Below are positions 33,357 through 45,810 of a stretch of 64,000 nt of DNA, piece after piece (within the stretch, counting starts at the first letter, position 1; every line of letters starts with the position of its first letter). The position numbers and the translations under genes were made by a program. The DNA is from Cryptomeria japonica (taxonomy: Eukaryota > Streptophyta > Pinopsida > Cupressales > Cupressaceae): positions 311,131,235 to 311,195,234 of the forward strand of contig NC_081405.1 in assembly GCF_030272615.1 (NCBI RefSeq). Reading direction: 5' to 3'. A model generated the notes under the pieces. That model worked only from the letters and a program-made list of their open reading frames with translations, was not told where the DNA came from and did not search any database.

Positions 33357-35649
33357 CCTTGGTCTTCATGAAGTAAATCAACGACTTCCTCTAATACTAT
33401 TATTCGAAGTAAATGCCGCCTGATAAGGAAGCTGAAGACATGTGTCCACATTTATTTAAATAGATTAGATCAAGTATCTCTCTTTATCTATGATCGCTGC
33501 TAAGAAAAGCAACTTTTACATGCTTCTTGAGTGCACAACCCTTGCATGCTCCTTTCTTCTCAACCTTGAAGACAAGCAATCCTTGTACCATGTTTTTCAA
33601 GATTGGAAATGTGTCTTTTGTGCCAAAGCTCAAAAAGTTGTCACTATCATGCACTAGAGTTCTCAGGGATTTCCTTTCAGCATATATAGGCCATGCTCTC
33701 AAACATCTCTGGCTAATAGTCAAGTAGGGTCCGGCCATTTCTTCTGGATGAGAACTTGGCGATAATCAAAGTTGGCCATTTATTTGATCTGTCGATATTG
33801 AAACTGAGAAGATTTTTAGTTAAACTATGCACATATAAAAAATCAGGAAGCTCAAGGATATTGCCTGATGGCATCTAGAATGAGATAGATCCCACTCTTG
33901 CAACTTAATATATGGCATCACCACCAAGTTCTACTTGCATGTTTGCCTCTTGCTCCTGAAATTTGATTTTGGCTCTTTTGTTAGAGGCCATATGTTGAGA
34001 GGCTCCACCATCCTCATACATGCCAACATTAGGCATGATGTTAAATTTCATGCATGAGACTCTAGAGAAGCGTGTCTCAAGCTTGGATGAGAGCTTATCT
34101 GTTACAGCTGATGCTTCTACACTCCCCACATACTGCTTCTGTTGCTGCAGCTTTCCCTTCTCCTTTTTCTAATGGCACTGAGAAGGAAAATGCACACTTG
34201 TAACACTTGATGTGGTTCAAGTCCTTTCTTGGTTAGAGGAACCTGAACCTCTTTCTCTTTCTTCACCTTCTGACCCTTCTTGGGTCCTCCCTTCTACTTA
34301 CCCTCCTCCATCTTGCTGATGTAAGGCAAAATTTTTCTCCTCCACCATACCTACAATAGTTTTGAGTCTCATCTCCTCTGGGATGAAGTCATCCCACAGC
34401 CTTCCAAAGGTAGAAATCTTTTTATGGGATTAAATCCCACAAACAAGAGGTTGGTAAGAGAATCCATTAAATGTGATTGGTAGCAGTTCTTTGCCCTTGA
34501 CTTCTCCTCCAATTACTGCAAGTTGATCACGGTGCTCTGTAATCTTCATTAAGTAGGCAGCTATGGTATCTGCCTTGCTCATCTGCCTGAATCTTTGCTT
34601 ATTTTTTAGCAACATTTTTTGATTGAATTTCGGAATTTCCTTACTCTATAGTGACCAGAGCATCAAACATGTTCTTCTCAGTGGTCTTCCCTGTGATGTA
34701 GGGATCAAGTGATTGTTTATAGCATGATGATGACATGTTTGGCGTTGGCCATTTCTTCTTAGGACCTATCAGTTGTGTGGAATCAGTAGGCTCTGCAACT
34801 TCATTTGCAACGAAGTCCTAGAGATCCTACTCCAACAACATCTATACCTGACATTTCCACAGGAAGAAGTTAGAGGACTCTTCCAATCTATCTTCATATT
34901 TGAGGCTGAAAGTAGTCATACTGTTGCATTGGAATAATTTGCTAAACAAAACAAATCAGTGGCCTAACAAAGATTTTATATGTTATCACAGGTCCATTGT
35001 GCTTTCCTCAAGCACAGATCATGTGCATCTTACCCCTGAAACCTTCTGACAGCTCCCTCTCATAGGTAGCAGCTCTACTATCCATTCAAGGATTTTTCTC
35101 AGAATGTTTCTGTAAACTGCATTTGAGACCATGATAAAATTTTTCAACCACAGTACAAAGCTTCTGCGCTTTGAATATTTGAATTCCTACATGAACAACA
35201 CTGAAACTACCTTATAAAAACACACTTTATGTTTGATGCAAGAATATATTTAACTTAAACTATACTAAACAAAAAATTCAAATCATGATGACTGTCAAAA
35301 TATATCATATGAGTCTGCTGCATACTTAATAAAACTTCTTATCACTAAATTTTACGTCTGCCTTTTCAATTATAGAGTTGGAAAGGTGTGTGATCTGCGT
35401 GAAGGGAAAGTCTGTGCTCTATCTCAGTTGAACTGAAACACAACAAACTTAACCGTAGATAAGCTTACCTTAAACTTATGTGGCGCTTAGGCCTTGAACT
35501 CCAGTCTTAATTTAGTGGGTATGTAAAATTGGTGCATGGACTTAACTAAGTCTATTAACAGCTATCTAAAGCTGCATCATAATTGGAACTGATACTCAGT
35601 CTTTGTTGACTGATGGTGGATGCTAACTGGAACTGTTATTACAGGAGAG

Positions 35650-36577
35650 TAATCATATCTACTAGCTTGCTACTCTGTGCACAATATATATTAATTACTG
35701 TCTTTCAATTGCTCTGAGTGGTCAACACAGTTCTTCAGTGGAGCAACTTGTAAGAGAGCAAACTTTAATGTCAATTGCAAAAACATGCTATTTTTAATCT
35801 TTAAATTAAAAATCTGTTTTGATTTTGGGCTATCAATGCTGCCAGGTTTTCCATAATCAGTTCTATTCAAGCAGAAAAGATTGGAAGGGAAAGCAAGATA
35901 AGTTAGTACAAGTGAAACATTGAAACTTCAAGACTATTTCTAGAAAAGGACATTCATTCCATTATGGTGTCCGAATAAAGCTCACCTACATGCTACCTTG
36001 TGTGCAATACATTTTAATTAGCATCATTCGATTTCTTTGACCGGTCAACATATATTTTGGTGTAGCAACTTGTCGGAGAGCATGTAAAGGTTATTGTTGT
36101 TTGTGTCTTGCAAACTTCAAAATTAGTTGCAAAAATATGCTATTTTCAATCTTTAAATTAAAACTATCTTTAAATTCCAAGCAATGAATGCTGCTAAATT
36201 TTCCATAACCATGTTTATTTAAGTAGAAGGAATTTGAAGTGAAACGTGATTAGTTAGTACAAGGTGAAGTTAGTATCTCAAATCTTTTTATAGTGAATTA
36301 CATTCATTCCACTATATGGTAGCCTTTAATTAAGCCTAACTAGCTATATTAAGCAATACATTTTAATTAGTCTTTCAATTGCTTTGAGTGGTCAACATAC
36401 TATTTTAGTTTAGTGACTTGTAGACGAGTATGTAATGGACATTTGTTGCGTGTTGTTGCAAAAATGTGCTATTTTCTGTCTTTCAAGTACGACTCTGTTT
36501 CAGTTCCGAGCCATTAATGCTGCTAGACTTTCCATTATCAGGTTTATTCAAGCAGGAGGATTTCTAAGGGAAAGCAG
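35650..36577 (+). repeat. Three tandem copies of a ~340-bp segment ending at the exon 2 splice acceptor
   Basis: The phrases TTGCAAAAA(C/T)(A/G)TGCTATTTT, AATGCTGC(C/T)A.(A/G)(T/C)TTTCCAT(A/T)A and GGTCAACA(C/T)A recur in the same order three times. For example, the AATGCTGC phrase lies at 35835, 36187 and 36516, spacings of 352 and 329 bp. The third copy ends in GGGAAAGCAG at the acceptor used by exon 2. The first two end in GGAAAGCAAGATAAG and GTGAAACGTGATTAG, followed by intron sequence. The repeat therefore multiplies the branch-point and acceptor region. Confidence 0.8.
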
Positions 36578-37179
36578 GTGGATTCTGAATTGCAATCCCG
36601 GGAACGCTCCTACCAAATCACAAAGTCATTGCAAGTAGAATTGTGTGGCATCTGTTTTGATGATGCAGAACAAGAAATGCATGAGGGCCTGCATTGTTTA
36701 CATCGCTATTGTCATTCCTGTATAACGCGGTATGTGAATTCAAGGGTGGCACAAAAGAGGCACCAAATATACTGCCCCCATGATTCTTGTGGGGAGGCCT
36801 TGACACAACAAGAGTGTGCCTATTTTCTTCCAGCTGAGATATATGATGCATGGTCGGCCCTCGAACTGGAGGCACAAATTAGCGAGTCTGAGAAGGTTTA
36901 CTGCCCTTTTTCTGACTGCTCGGCTCTCCTGTTGAAAGAGGAAAATGAGGATTTGCTCAACGCGGAGTGTCCCTTTTGTAACAGAATGTTTTGCCTGAAG
37001 TGCATGGTGCCCTGGCATGCTGAGCTTGAGTGCTCAGAATTTCAGAAACTGCCACCAGCTGAACGAACACAGGAAGATTTGCAGCTCTTAAAGCTCGCTG
37101 AAGACCGCAAATGGCAACGTTGTGGAAAATGCAAAGGAATGATTGAGTTAGCATATGGCTGCATTCACATTACGTGCAG
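36578..37179 (+). CDS. RBR-type E3 ubiquitin ligase, exon 2 (RING1, IBR, start of RING2)
   Basis: Encodes residues 114-314 of the ligase. RBR enzymes take ubiquitin from an E2 bound at RING1 onto a RING2 cysteine and then pass it to the substrate. RING1 spans about residues 136-184 (CGIC, CLHRYCHSC, CPHDSC). The IBR spans about 222-265 (CPFSDC, CPFC, CLKC, HAELEC). RING2 begins at 295 with CGKC, and the predicted thioester cysteine is Cys308 in AYGCIHITC. All expected zinc ligands are present and the frame is open throughout, so the gene looks functional. The acceptor is GGAAAGCAG at 36577 and the donor is GCAG|GTTAAC at 37180, splitting codon 314. Confidence 0.95.
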
Positions 37180-37388
37180 GTTAACAAGTCTCTACTGACT
37201 TCTTGTTAGGTTCTTTTTTTGGATTTTCTTTAATGTCAAACTTACCCTCTACCTGGTATGTGGTTTAAATGTGGTTTGATTTCTGGTCAGCTTTGTATCT
37301 CCCCGTTGACCAAGCTGATGAAACATTTCTGTAGCTTTATTGTTTATTTATTTGCCTAAATTAGTAAAGGTTAGAATGGGATGTGCAG

Positions 37389-37497
37389 GTGTGGCTATCA
37401 ATTTTGCTACGAGTGTGGTGTGGGCTGGGCGAATGGACGCTCCAACTGCAAATGCCCACTATTCAATGAAAACCACCTACTGCAACGAACAAATTGA
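37389..37497 (+). CDS. RBR-type E3 ubiquitin ligase, exon 3 (RING2 end, stop)
   Basis: Completes RING2 with RCGYQFCYECGVGW and CKCPLF and ends ...HLLQRTN-TGA at 37495-37497. Intron 2 (37180-37388, 209 bp) has GT-AG ends (GTTAAC...ATGTGCAG). The phase matches exon 2 exactly: two bases of an AGG codon come from exon 2 and one from exon 3. The full protein is 349 residues, close to other plant RSL1-like RBR proteins. The C-terminus is short, without the extended tail of ariadne-type RBRs. Confidence 0.95.
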
Positions 37498-38858
37498 TGT
37501 TTGTTACAGCAACTAATACTCACAGCTGCTAATTTCTCTTGTATATAGATTTGTTAGCAGTCCCTTCAAGATGCAACTGTATAGTCCCTAATTTTTTGTA
37601 TTGTATATAAATTATGTTGGCACACCTTTTGAAACGTTATGGGACTAGTATAAATTTTAGACTATTCATATCAGATTTAAAATCAGACTTTGTGGAAGGC
37701 ATGGTTAGACTGTTTTCAAAGGAACAAAGTGAAGTGTTTTGCCCAAAATATATAATCTGGATTTGTGCCTTAATTTATGTATTGTATTATGTGTTTTACC
37801 AAAAATATATTGTTTGGATGTGTGCTTCTAATTTTTGTTTTGTATTATGTGTTTAAAGGCAGTGTTCTTTTTGATGTTTTCAGCTGTTTTATGAAGGAGC
37901 TTTAGGATCTATTTTATGGAATCAGAGGTTTAGGAGATGAAAAAATGAAATACAAAGATAAATTGGGATTTACTTTTGAAAATAAGAGCCCTCTACTTTT
38001 CAGTCAAGTTTTCAAATTTTTAGTGATTACTTTCAGATCTTTTTGGGGTGAGTTTTTATAATGATCTCTTTTCATTTTTGCAACTTATTGGTTTTGGGAG
38101 TCCAAATCAAACTTGTATGAGTAAGCAACTGCTTTTGGCTAAGATTGGACTGAGGAATATATGTATCACCAAAGTCACCTAGGGTGAGTTTTGTCCCATC
38201 TTTTAAAGCATTACAAATCTTGTACTCGACTTAATCTCTTATGATTCTTTTTTTTTTGCGAATCATTCAATTTCACCAGCATATCACAAGCCACTCAACA
38301 ATTTGAGAGTTTTTTTTTGCTGTCTGAAATTTTATAATTTTTTAATAATAATAATTGCTGCTAAAAAAACCATTAAATTATGATCTTTAATTCTTAGCTT
38401 TGCTTGCTGCTATAAAATATTAAAAACCATAAACTAAATGTTTGGGTCATCTGTATTTTTATGTAAAAGCAGAGATTATAAAATCAAACAATATAGTCTG
38501 ATTGAGATTTAATATAGATATTTGAGTGATTGAGATAAATGTTAGAGATTATTGTTCACATGTTTAAAGTTGTTGAGAAACAACTCAATTTTATTGTTAG
38601 TCTGATTTTTTAAATATTATTTTATTTGGTTGTATTACAAGCTGTTAGAACAAGTTGTCTAAGTAAACGAGTGGTTATGCTAGTTATACTATAATATAGG
38701 AGTTTAAACTTATACATCATGTTTATTATATAGTTCTGAAGAAGCGTGATCAGTTTTATCTAAAGAGAATCTAAGTGGAATCTGTTTGAAGGTGCAGAGT
38801 CGTCAAATCCCAAAAGAAATTGCAAAGGGATCAGGCTCCATAGATCTATAATTCTTCT
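37498..38858 (+). other. 3' UTR and downstream flank of the RBR gene
   Basis: AT-rich with no further coding exon. A direct repeat of about 57 bp lies at 37736-37850 (TGTTTTGCCCAAAATATAT and TGTTTTACCAAAAATATAT, each ending TTGTATTATG). The small ORF across it (37614-37856) is explained by this repeat. Candidate polyadenylation signals are common here because of the base composition; none is distinctive. Confidence 0.6.
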
Positions 38859-39595
38859 TGAAAGGAAGCCAAAGTGTGGAATAATGCTTTCAAATGTTAA
38901 ATCTAACAAGAGAGATGATACAAAATTTGTTACAAACTCTTAAACCATTGCAAATTAAAGAAATACATATAAAGTCATATTTAAACAAATAAAACCACAA
39001 CATTAGATATACGTGAGAAAACTCTTCTAAGAAAAAACCCACATTACAAAAACTAGACTCATTGTATTATCAGCAACACCAACAATTACAATACAAGACA
39101 TAGAGCCAATGCTCGTCTCGTAAAAACAACCAAAACATCAACATAGAAATAGAGCTCATCACAAAGAAGTATTTTCTCATGGTTTCCAAAACCATTTTCA
39201 ATGTCCAAGAGGTAAGTTGTGTCACAAGCAATACTTTGCTAATCTCATCACACATTGCACATAGCAACTTTTGAAGCAACATCTATCTCTTCTATAATAG
39301 TTATCTTGCCAAATTTAATGTAAGGTACCATGACCAAATAGGTGCCTTCCTTACCTCATACCACTTGTCAAAAGTGAATTCAAACCATAAATGCAAGTTG
39401 CCAAAAAATAACTCTCTATTTCTCTACCATCAAACTAGAAATTGTTATAGTTGTAATAGAAATTTGTCATAGTCTCAACATAACAACCTATGTCACTAGT
39501 TCCCTAAACTTAGGACTTCCAAAGTGGGTGAAAATGAAATAAATAATTAAATAAGCATGTTTGGACTCTAAAGTTGAGACACCTTAATCCCAACA
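38859..39595 (-). repeat. 3' LTR of the split copia element (737 bp)
   Basis: Plus-strand reading TGAAAGGAAGCC...CCCAACA. The right edge meets a polypurine tract on the minus strand (GACAAGTGGGAGAA, 39596-39609). It is homologous over its length to 63115-64000 but clearly diverged, so the copia insertion is old. Confidence 0.88.
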
Positions 39596-39910
39596 TTCTC
39601 CCACTTGTCGAAGACCTTTTAGAGTCAAAACTTTGTCATCTGCTCAAGACCACATTCAAATCCACGTATAGATCACTCGGTTGTTGCAGAGGTGGATGTA
39701 TAGGATACAAATCCTTTATACAGAGCTTTGTAAATTGACAAATATGAGGGATTGGATTTATTTGAGCACCAACTACAAAGGAAGGGGACCCTTTGGTTAT
39801 ATGGACCCCTTCACTCATCATTATTGCATGTGGTCGGCGACACAAATGTAGACATAGTTGCCCCGTAAAATCGATAAACCATTAGAACTTTTCAGTGCTC
39901 ATTGGTTTCA

Positions 39911-41082
39911 TTAATGCATCTCGACATTCACCAAAGTAGCAACTTTTTCCAACTTCACTTTTTCATCTTCCACCATATCACAAACAAAATGAAACTGTAC
40001 ATCAATATGCTTTGTTTTGGCATGGAAAGTAGGACTCATCACTAAACAAATAACATTCTGGTTGTCATAACAAATAGTAATCTGTCTTGCATCAAAACAA
40101 ATATCTGAACACAACCTTTTAAGCTAAATGACTTCCTTACAAGCACGAGTAGTTGCCATGTACTCTGCTTCTGTAGTGGACAAAGTAACTACAACTTGCC
40201 ACATGCTCATCCAACTCATTGCACCACCAAACATTGTGAAACCATATCCATTGGTGGATCTCCTGTTGTCAATATCACTTGCCCAATCCAAATCCACATC
40301 CATGAATGAAAGCTAAATTCTGAGTTCCAAAAGGATAACCATGAAAACACAAGGAATAGTCAGAAGTACCCCTCAAATACTTAACACTCTTAACCACATC
40401 CCAATGCACCCTACTAGGATTAGCCATATACCGATTGAGGACTTTATTGCTTGGGCAATGTCTGGCCTCGTACAAACCATAACATACATGTCCTCCATCT
40501 CAGTAGGAGATTTTGGACAATTCTCCACAAAAGCTTCCTCCCCTATAACATTGGAACAACTAACTGCCTACAAGTTGTCATGCTGAATCTCTCCAACACA
40601 GAGTTAACATACTTACTATGGCTCATCCAAAACTTTCTGTTAGCTCTATCTCTAACGTTCTCAATCCAAAGAACATATCTTGATGCACCTAGATTTTTCA
40701 TTTCAAACTGTGCTGCTAACTAAGACTTCAAATATGAAATCTTTTTTTTACTATTCCTAATAAACAACATATCATCTATAGATAGGGCTATGATAAGAAT
40801 GTGACCATTTTTAGATTTATAATACACACAACGGTCAAATTTAGATCTCAAAAATCTAAAAGACAATACATACGTGTCAAACTTTTGATACCACATTCTA
40901 GGAGAACGTTTCAAACCACACAGAGATTTCTTGAACTTACAAACAAGGTTTCTTTTACTTTTTTCAACAAATTTCTCTGGCTGTGGCATGCAAATTTCCT
41001 CCTTCGAGGTACCATGAAGGAATATTGTCTTTACATCTATTTGCTCGAATTCTAAGTCATAAGCTGTTGCAAGTGATAACAT
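39911..41082 (-). pseudogene. Copia RT and RNase H remnant
   Basis: RT (41082-40720): AYDLEFEQIDVKTIFLHG, CKFKKSLCGLKRSPRMWY and the catalytic box ALSIDDMLF, where the family usually has YVDD. The RNase H pieces follow at 40475-40275 (SNKVLNRYMANPSRVHW, SVKYLRGTSDYSL) and 40114-39911 (ITICYDNQNVICLVMSP, FHAKTKHIDVQFHFV). Stops and shifts separate the pieces. The motif order is textbook Ty1/copia. Confidence 0.92.
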
Positions 41083-41409
41083 GAATCAAATGGATGTTAG
41101 CTTAGCTACTAGAGAGAATATTTCACACCAGAGGATACCCCTTTGCGACCAATTGTGCCTTGTACTTCTCAACACTGCCATCTAGACCCGATTTCGTCCT
41201 TCAGGCAAAGGTTCCAAATCCCATGTAGCATTCTTCTTCAATGCAACCATCTCTTCATTAATGGCTTCCATCTAGGAATTTGCATCATGCATAACCATAG
41301 CCTCTCCAACAGTCTTAGGCTCCCCAGTGTTGGCAATCAAAGCAAATATACAACTGGAATCCAATATAGAATATCCAATCCTTTTTGGAGAATAACCATA
41401 TCTGTTAGG

Positions 41410-42266
41410 TCACTGCCTATCACGAGTCGACCTCCTCAATTGCCAAGGTTGAGGTTCTTGCTCTTCTTTAGAACTTTTAGAGCTACTTGAGCTCTCCTCA
41501 TCTTTAGGCTCACTAGGAGCTCGTACTTCTTCTTTCTTAGGGGTAGAAGGAATTTGAATTACCTCCTCCTTTTGTTTCTCTTCCTTCTCTAGATGGAAAT
41601 CAACAGTTAAAGGTTTCAACTCACGAAAGATTACACTTCTATTATTGAGCACCTTCTTTGCAACTAGATCCCAAAGCTTGTAGCCTTTCACACCGACACC
41701 ATAGCCAATGAAGGTACACTTAACCACCTTGTTATCCAATTTTGATCTCTTCTCACTTAACACATGTCATGTGCCTCACAACCATACGATGTCTCAACAA
41801 GGGTTTCTTATTAGACTATGCCTCCATGGGTGTCTTTTCAACTAGCGCTAAAGTAGGAGATCTATTAATTAGATAAGATGTAGTGGCTATAACTTCAACC
41901 CAAAACTTCTGTTCAAGCTTAGCACCACTCAACATACTCCTAACCCTTCAACATACTCCTAACCCTCTCCATCAATGTTTTGTTCATCCTCTTCGCGACT
42001 CCATTTTGTTGCGGCGTGTATGGAGTTGTCTTGTGTCTTTCAATCCCATGGTCCTTACAAAACCTATCTAATTCTGCTAAACAAATCTCACTGCCATTGC
42101 TAGTTCTCGAGCACTTGATTTTTCTACTAGTTTGGTTTTCAACCAAGGATTTGAACTCCTTAAATCGACTAAAAACTTTATATTTACTTGTGAGGAAATA
42201 CACAAATGTCCTACTATAGTCATATATGAAAGACAAAATACATCGATCTAGATACAAAAGAAACAT
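41410..42266 (-). pseudogene. Copia integrase core and C-terminal remnant
   Basis: Core at 42266-41940: FIYDYSRTFVYFLTSKYK (first Asp region), RTSNGSEICLAELDRFC (normally SDNG), TPYTPQQNGVAKRMN (Glu replaced by Lys). The tail at 41763-41410 holds KCTFIGYGVGVKGYKLWD and a Ser/Glu-rich linker to RT. The N-terminal side breaks off at the Tat-like insertion at 42275. Confidence 0.92.
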
Positions 42267-42275
42267 TAACAGGAC

Positions 42276-43348
42276 TGTTCACATTAAAATTCCCGTAACT
42301 AAGGTTTTCGGCCAGGTTGCTTAATTTTGCCTTTTCAGCTTTCCAGCAGCGCAGGGCGTACAAGACAATTGTCAGCTCGACATTACTCCCTCGGTCCGTT
42401 TTTGGCGTTCATGTTTTGGAGTAGCGCGACAGTGACAAATGGAGAGACATTGCTAACTAGGCTTCTTTTTGGGGCCCACCTTGTAGCGCAGTAAGCAAGC
42501 GGTTACTAGGCACCGTCATGTTTTGGCGGGCGCGTTTCTGTTTGAAAGGATTTCCTACCCTGCCCCTCTGCAGTTAGTGAAATCTTTTCAATTTATGACA
42601 GTATGAAGATCGTTGTAGACAGGGAGTGAAGTCTTGGGGCCGTTTTGCTAGTTGTGATCTTCAGGGTGACACGACATGGTTTTTCTATTCAGGGGCGGTT
42701 ACGCCTTTTTGGAATGTTTGGGAGCCGTTTCTAGAGCCGCGGGCTCTATTTATGCTTGTTTTTTCCCTGTTATGAAGGGTTCCGAACTTTTCAAGGAGAA
42801 CAATTAAGTTTCTAAGTAGGAATTTCAACCTTTTTAAACTATTACTGTTTCCCGAAGAAGGTTAATCAAACTGTGCCTATGGCCTTTGTGATACTTCTCT
42901 CAGTATGCTTTGATGGTCTTTTCTGTGCTTTTCTATTAGAATTCCAATAACTTTGGAAATACATGTATCTAAGATTTTGCCGATTAAACTATGTTTTGCA
43001 CTTGTTATCTGGTAAATGCATGATAAGTATTTCTTTATGTTGCAAGGAAATTTAATTGTGTCTTGGTTATGTTCCTGATTCAGACTTGTAGATTGTTGAA
43101 TGGGTTCAAAAATCATATGTACTTGGGTTTTGTATGCTCGTGTCTTCTTAAAAATGCTATGGCGCATAGCCTTTGTAGTTTAGATTTACTGTTTTAAGTA
43201 TTTCCTTCTTTTCCCTTTCTTCAAAACGCGTAAGGAAGAGTCGGCTTCTCAATCCCGGAGGTCATTCAATGAACCCTACGCAACTGGTCCCTCATCATTG
43301 AATTTCCCATAAGGCTGTTTGTTTCCAAGGTAAAATTTAGAGTCAACA
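42276..43348 (+). repeat. 5' LTR of the Tat-like element (1073 bp)
   Basis: TGTTCACATT...AGAGTCAACA, matched by 60400-61471. About 10 bp downstream, TGGCACATCCGGTGGGACC (43359-43377) is a candidate primer-binding site. The tRNA is not identified, and the initiator Met complement is not present. Confidence 0.93.
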
Positions 43349-43408
43349 GTTCTTTTTCTGGCACATCCGGTGGGACCTTTTACTTCAAATATATCTCCGA
43401 GCTAGTTT

Positions 43409-44640
43409 ATGAGTCATAAGCCTGTCACCAGGAGTCAGACAACTTTAAATCCTCACCTTCTTTTTCCTCCACTGGTGACTGTCCATTTAGCCATAGCTTC
43501 ATCCTCACAAAGTTTTCTCGCAGTCATACACGCTATGATGGCACACGTTCCCCCCAGAAATTTTGTTACATTGGATAATGGTAGCCCTCTCATTCCCCCA
43601 ACTCCACCCGTGGTTTGGGGAGCCATCCTTGCAATTGCGCTTAAAGCTGTCCCCAAGTTCACGGGAGAATGTCATAAAACTCCCAGGGAGCATTTGTAAG
43701 ATGTAGCCACTGTTTGCACTGTCCATGGCATCACTGAACATAATGTAGCTCTAAGATTGCTCGTAGCCTCTTTCAAGGGAAAAGCTTTGGATTGGTTCAG
43801 ATCCTTAGGCCCCAACACTATAGGAGATTGGGATCAGCTGGGAGATCGTTTCTTTCAGAGATTCTTGGAGAAAGCCGTCAGATCGTCCTTGATGCACCAA
43901 TTTATTACAATAAAGAGGGCACCAACGAAAGCACTAACTGATTTTAATTTGAGGTTTTAGCGAACCTGGCAGAAGATACCTTTGTTTTCTCGCCCTCTGG
44001 CAGATATGGATTTCGTATTCTATTTAAAAGCTTTCAATTCTGACATATCAGTGATGATTCAATCTTTAGGAGGCAATACTCTTCCACAAGCATTTGACAT
44101 AGTAGTCCAAGCTAAAAATAACCTTATTGACGCCGGGAAGCTAGCCCCTCGCCCCACAATGCCAGTATTCCCTGAAATATCCACTCGTCTTAGAAGAAGG
44201 TACTCCTAGTACGTCCGCTCCACAGTCTATGTATTCGTTTCCTACTCCCCAAACCGCCTCTCTGGCTATTGAAGTTAGTGATATGAAGAATCTCCTAAGA
44301 TCCTTCTCCAACGAGATTGTCAACCTAAAAAGAGCCCAGGTCTCACCCGCCAAGCCCCCTTTTCATCAAGATTTCTAAGGGAATCGACCTCCGTACCAAC
44401 ATACGAATCACCGCACTGATAAACCTCCTCAGCCGAATGGCCAAATAGTCCCAGTCCCAAATCTGTTGTAGGCTATCTACCCAACCACTAGTAGGGAATT
44501 GATAGTGGGCCAAAATAACCTGGCGGACGACACCAACTCTTGGCGTTTTCCATGCAACAATGCTCATACTCCGAGGAATTGTCCAAGAGGGAATTTGTAG
44601 TAGGGTTGTAGAACAAAGGAATTCAGGCATGACATCGGAT
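43409..44640 (+). pseudogene. Tat-like element gag remnant
   Basis: Starts MSHKPVTRSQTTL at 43409. The capsid-type motif KGKALDWFRSLGPNTIGDWD (43770-43830) and FFQRFLEKAVRSSLMHQF are typical of plant Retrotrans_gag proteins. The frame is broken by TAA near 43697, TAG near 43959 and a shift near 44200. The segment to 44640 is a degenerate linker. Confidence 0.88.
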
Positions 44641-44754
44641 GAGTCTGCATATATATCTCCGGGTATGGATAATGCGGCTTTTGCCGCTCAGATGCAAGGG
44701 ATGTCATTGCAGCAAGAAGCATAGATCACCCCCGATCATGCACTTTTTTCATGG

Positions 44755-45810
44755 ATGGAAGACGAGGATGCAGTGCTGACCAACAACGCAATCACCCCGA
44801 AGGATGGAACCCCTCTCGTGCACTCAGATTACAACCTTCATTCTAAAAGGCGTTTGACTGGGGCAAACACTGACAGTATGAGAGCAGTGCCCGTGGACAG
44901 ACCCCCTGAACAACCGGTTGTTAACTCTGCCTATCCGAGAAAAGAGTTCATCCCTTATAAGCTGAAGGAGCCGAAGGTTCTCACACCTCAGGTGCTAGAT
45001 GTGGTAGAACAATTGAAGAAGGCCCCGACTCATGTCTCTCTGTGGGACCTCATGAGTATTCCGGAGCAAAAGAACAAACTAAGAGAGGCTCTGTCTCATG
45101 ACAAAAAGGACGCAAGTGTGATAACTCCACAATCTCTTCAGACTAACGAAACGGGTCTCTGACCTGATGTAGGCAAATCACACTCTCCGGCCGTATTGAC
45201 AAATGAAGGCTTGCCCCTTGCTGCCCAAAGAGAAGGTAAGCCTAAGCCAAATCCATTCTACCTTACCCTTATAGTTGGAGATAAACTTTTGCATAACTCC
45301 ATGATAGATTCCGGGGCTAGCACTACCGTCATGCCTAAGCAAATCGCCGAGGTATTAAACATCAGGTATGACCCTTTGAATAAAGGGGTTATGCAACTCG
45401 ATGGGAATAGGGTTCAGACTGTAGGTCTCATCAAAAACCTTCCCCTAACATTGTTTGCATGTCCGAGTGTGACGATGTCTCAAGAAGTAGTGGTCATTGA
45501 TATCCCGCCTCTCTTTGGGCTCTGTCTTTCTCGAGACTTTACCGCTAAAATAGGAGGCTATATGTCCCTATATTGGTCCCATGTCATCCTTCATACCCAA
45601 CACGACGCCAAGCTGAAAATCCTCTCAGAACCTCTCTGTGCTGAACATATAGCCGACCAGGCCTTGATCAATTTCGATCCTACACACACCTCTATATCAA
45701 ATGATGAACGAAAGGTGGTAGAGCTTTTAGAAGACAAAGAGGTAACAGGAGAAATTCCACTTGAGCAAGAGGTCTTCCTGAATGAGTTCATAGATTCAGA
45801 CCCCTCTTCT
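44755..45810 (+). pseudogene. Tat-like protease and upstream linker
   Basis: The linker at 44755-45162 contains VLDVVEQLKKAPTHVSLWDL, the conserved block ahead of protease in Tat/Athila polyproteins. After a stop the frame reopens at 45196. The retropepsin active site LHNSMIDSGASTTVMP lies at about 45290-45330, and a C-terminal variant motif (FGLCLSRDF) near 45515-45545. The glutamate-rich spacer that follows joins directly to the RNase H below in the same frame. Confidence 0.88.

Larger units (their letters stand above)
30950..34925 (-). mobile_element. Truncated minus-strand Ty1/copia element
   Basis: Reading the minus strand from 34925: gag (FLWKCQVQMLLE-like start, AYLMKITEHRDQL), protease region (DGGASQHMAS, 33905-34129), pre-integrase zinc region (33484-33738), integrase core (32892-33356), integrase tail (VFVGYSKTSKAYRIYIPSQR, 31365-31480) and the linker into RT (SSFKEAAGQ, 31075). 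It is cut off at about 30950 before the RT catalytic box. The order PR-INT-RT identifies copia. Both LTRs are missing, and an unrelated stretch of about 1.4 kb (roughly 31510-32950) splits the integrase. Confidence 0.85.
8704..36577 (+). other. Intron 1 of the RBR gene, 27.9 kb, filled with nested transposons
   Basis: Begins GTAAGA and ends GGAAAGCAG. It contains a chromovirus, a minus-strand gypsy element, a LINE, a truncated copia element, several solo LTRs, microsatellites and tandem duplications, each listed separately. The first 1.2 kb (8704-9890) and the stretch 34930-35650 look like unique, AT-rich intron sequence without recognisable elements. Introns of this size filled by old LTR elements are well known in conifers and other gymnosperms. 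Confidence 0.7.

Noticed and set aside
36435-36638. ORF overlapping the exon 2 acceptor as a possible upstream coding extension
   Set aside because: It is in a different frame from the RBR domains and lies in the triplicated intron segment; the acceptor at 36577 fits exon 1 in phase.
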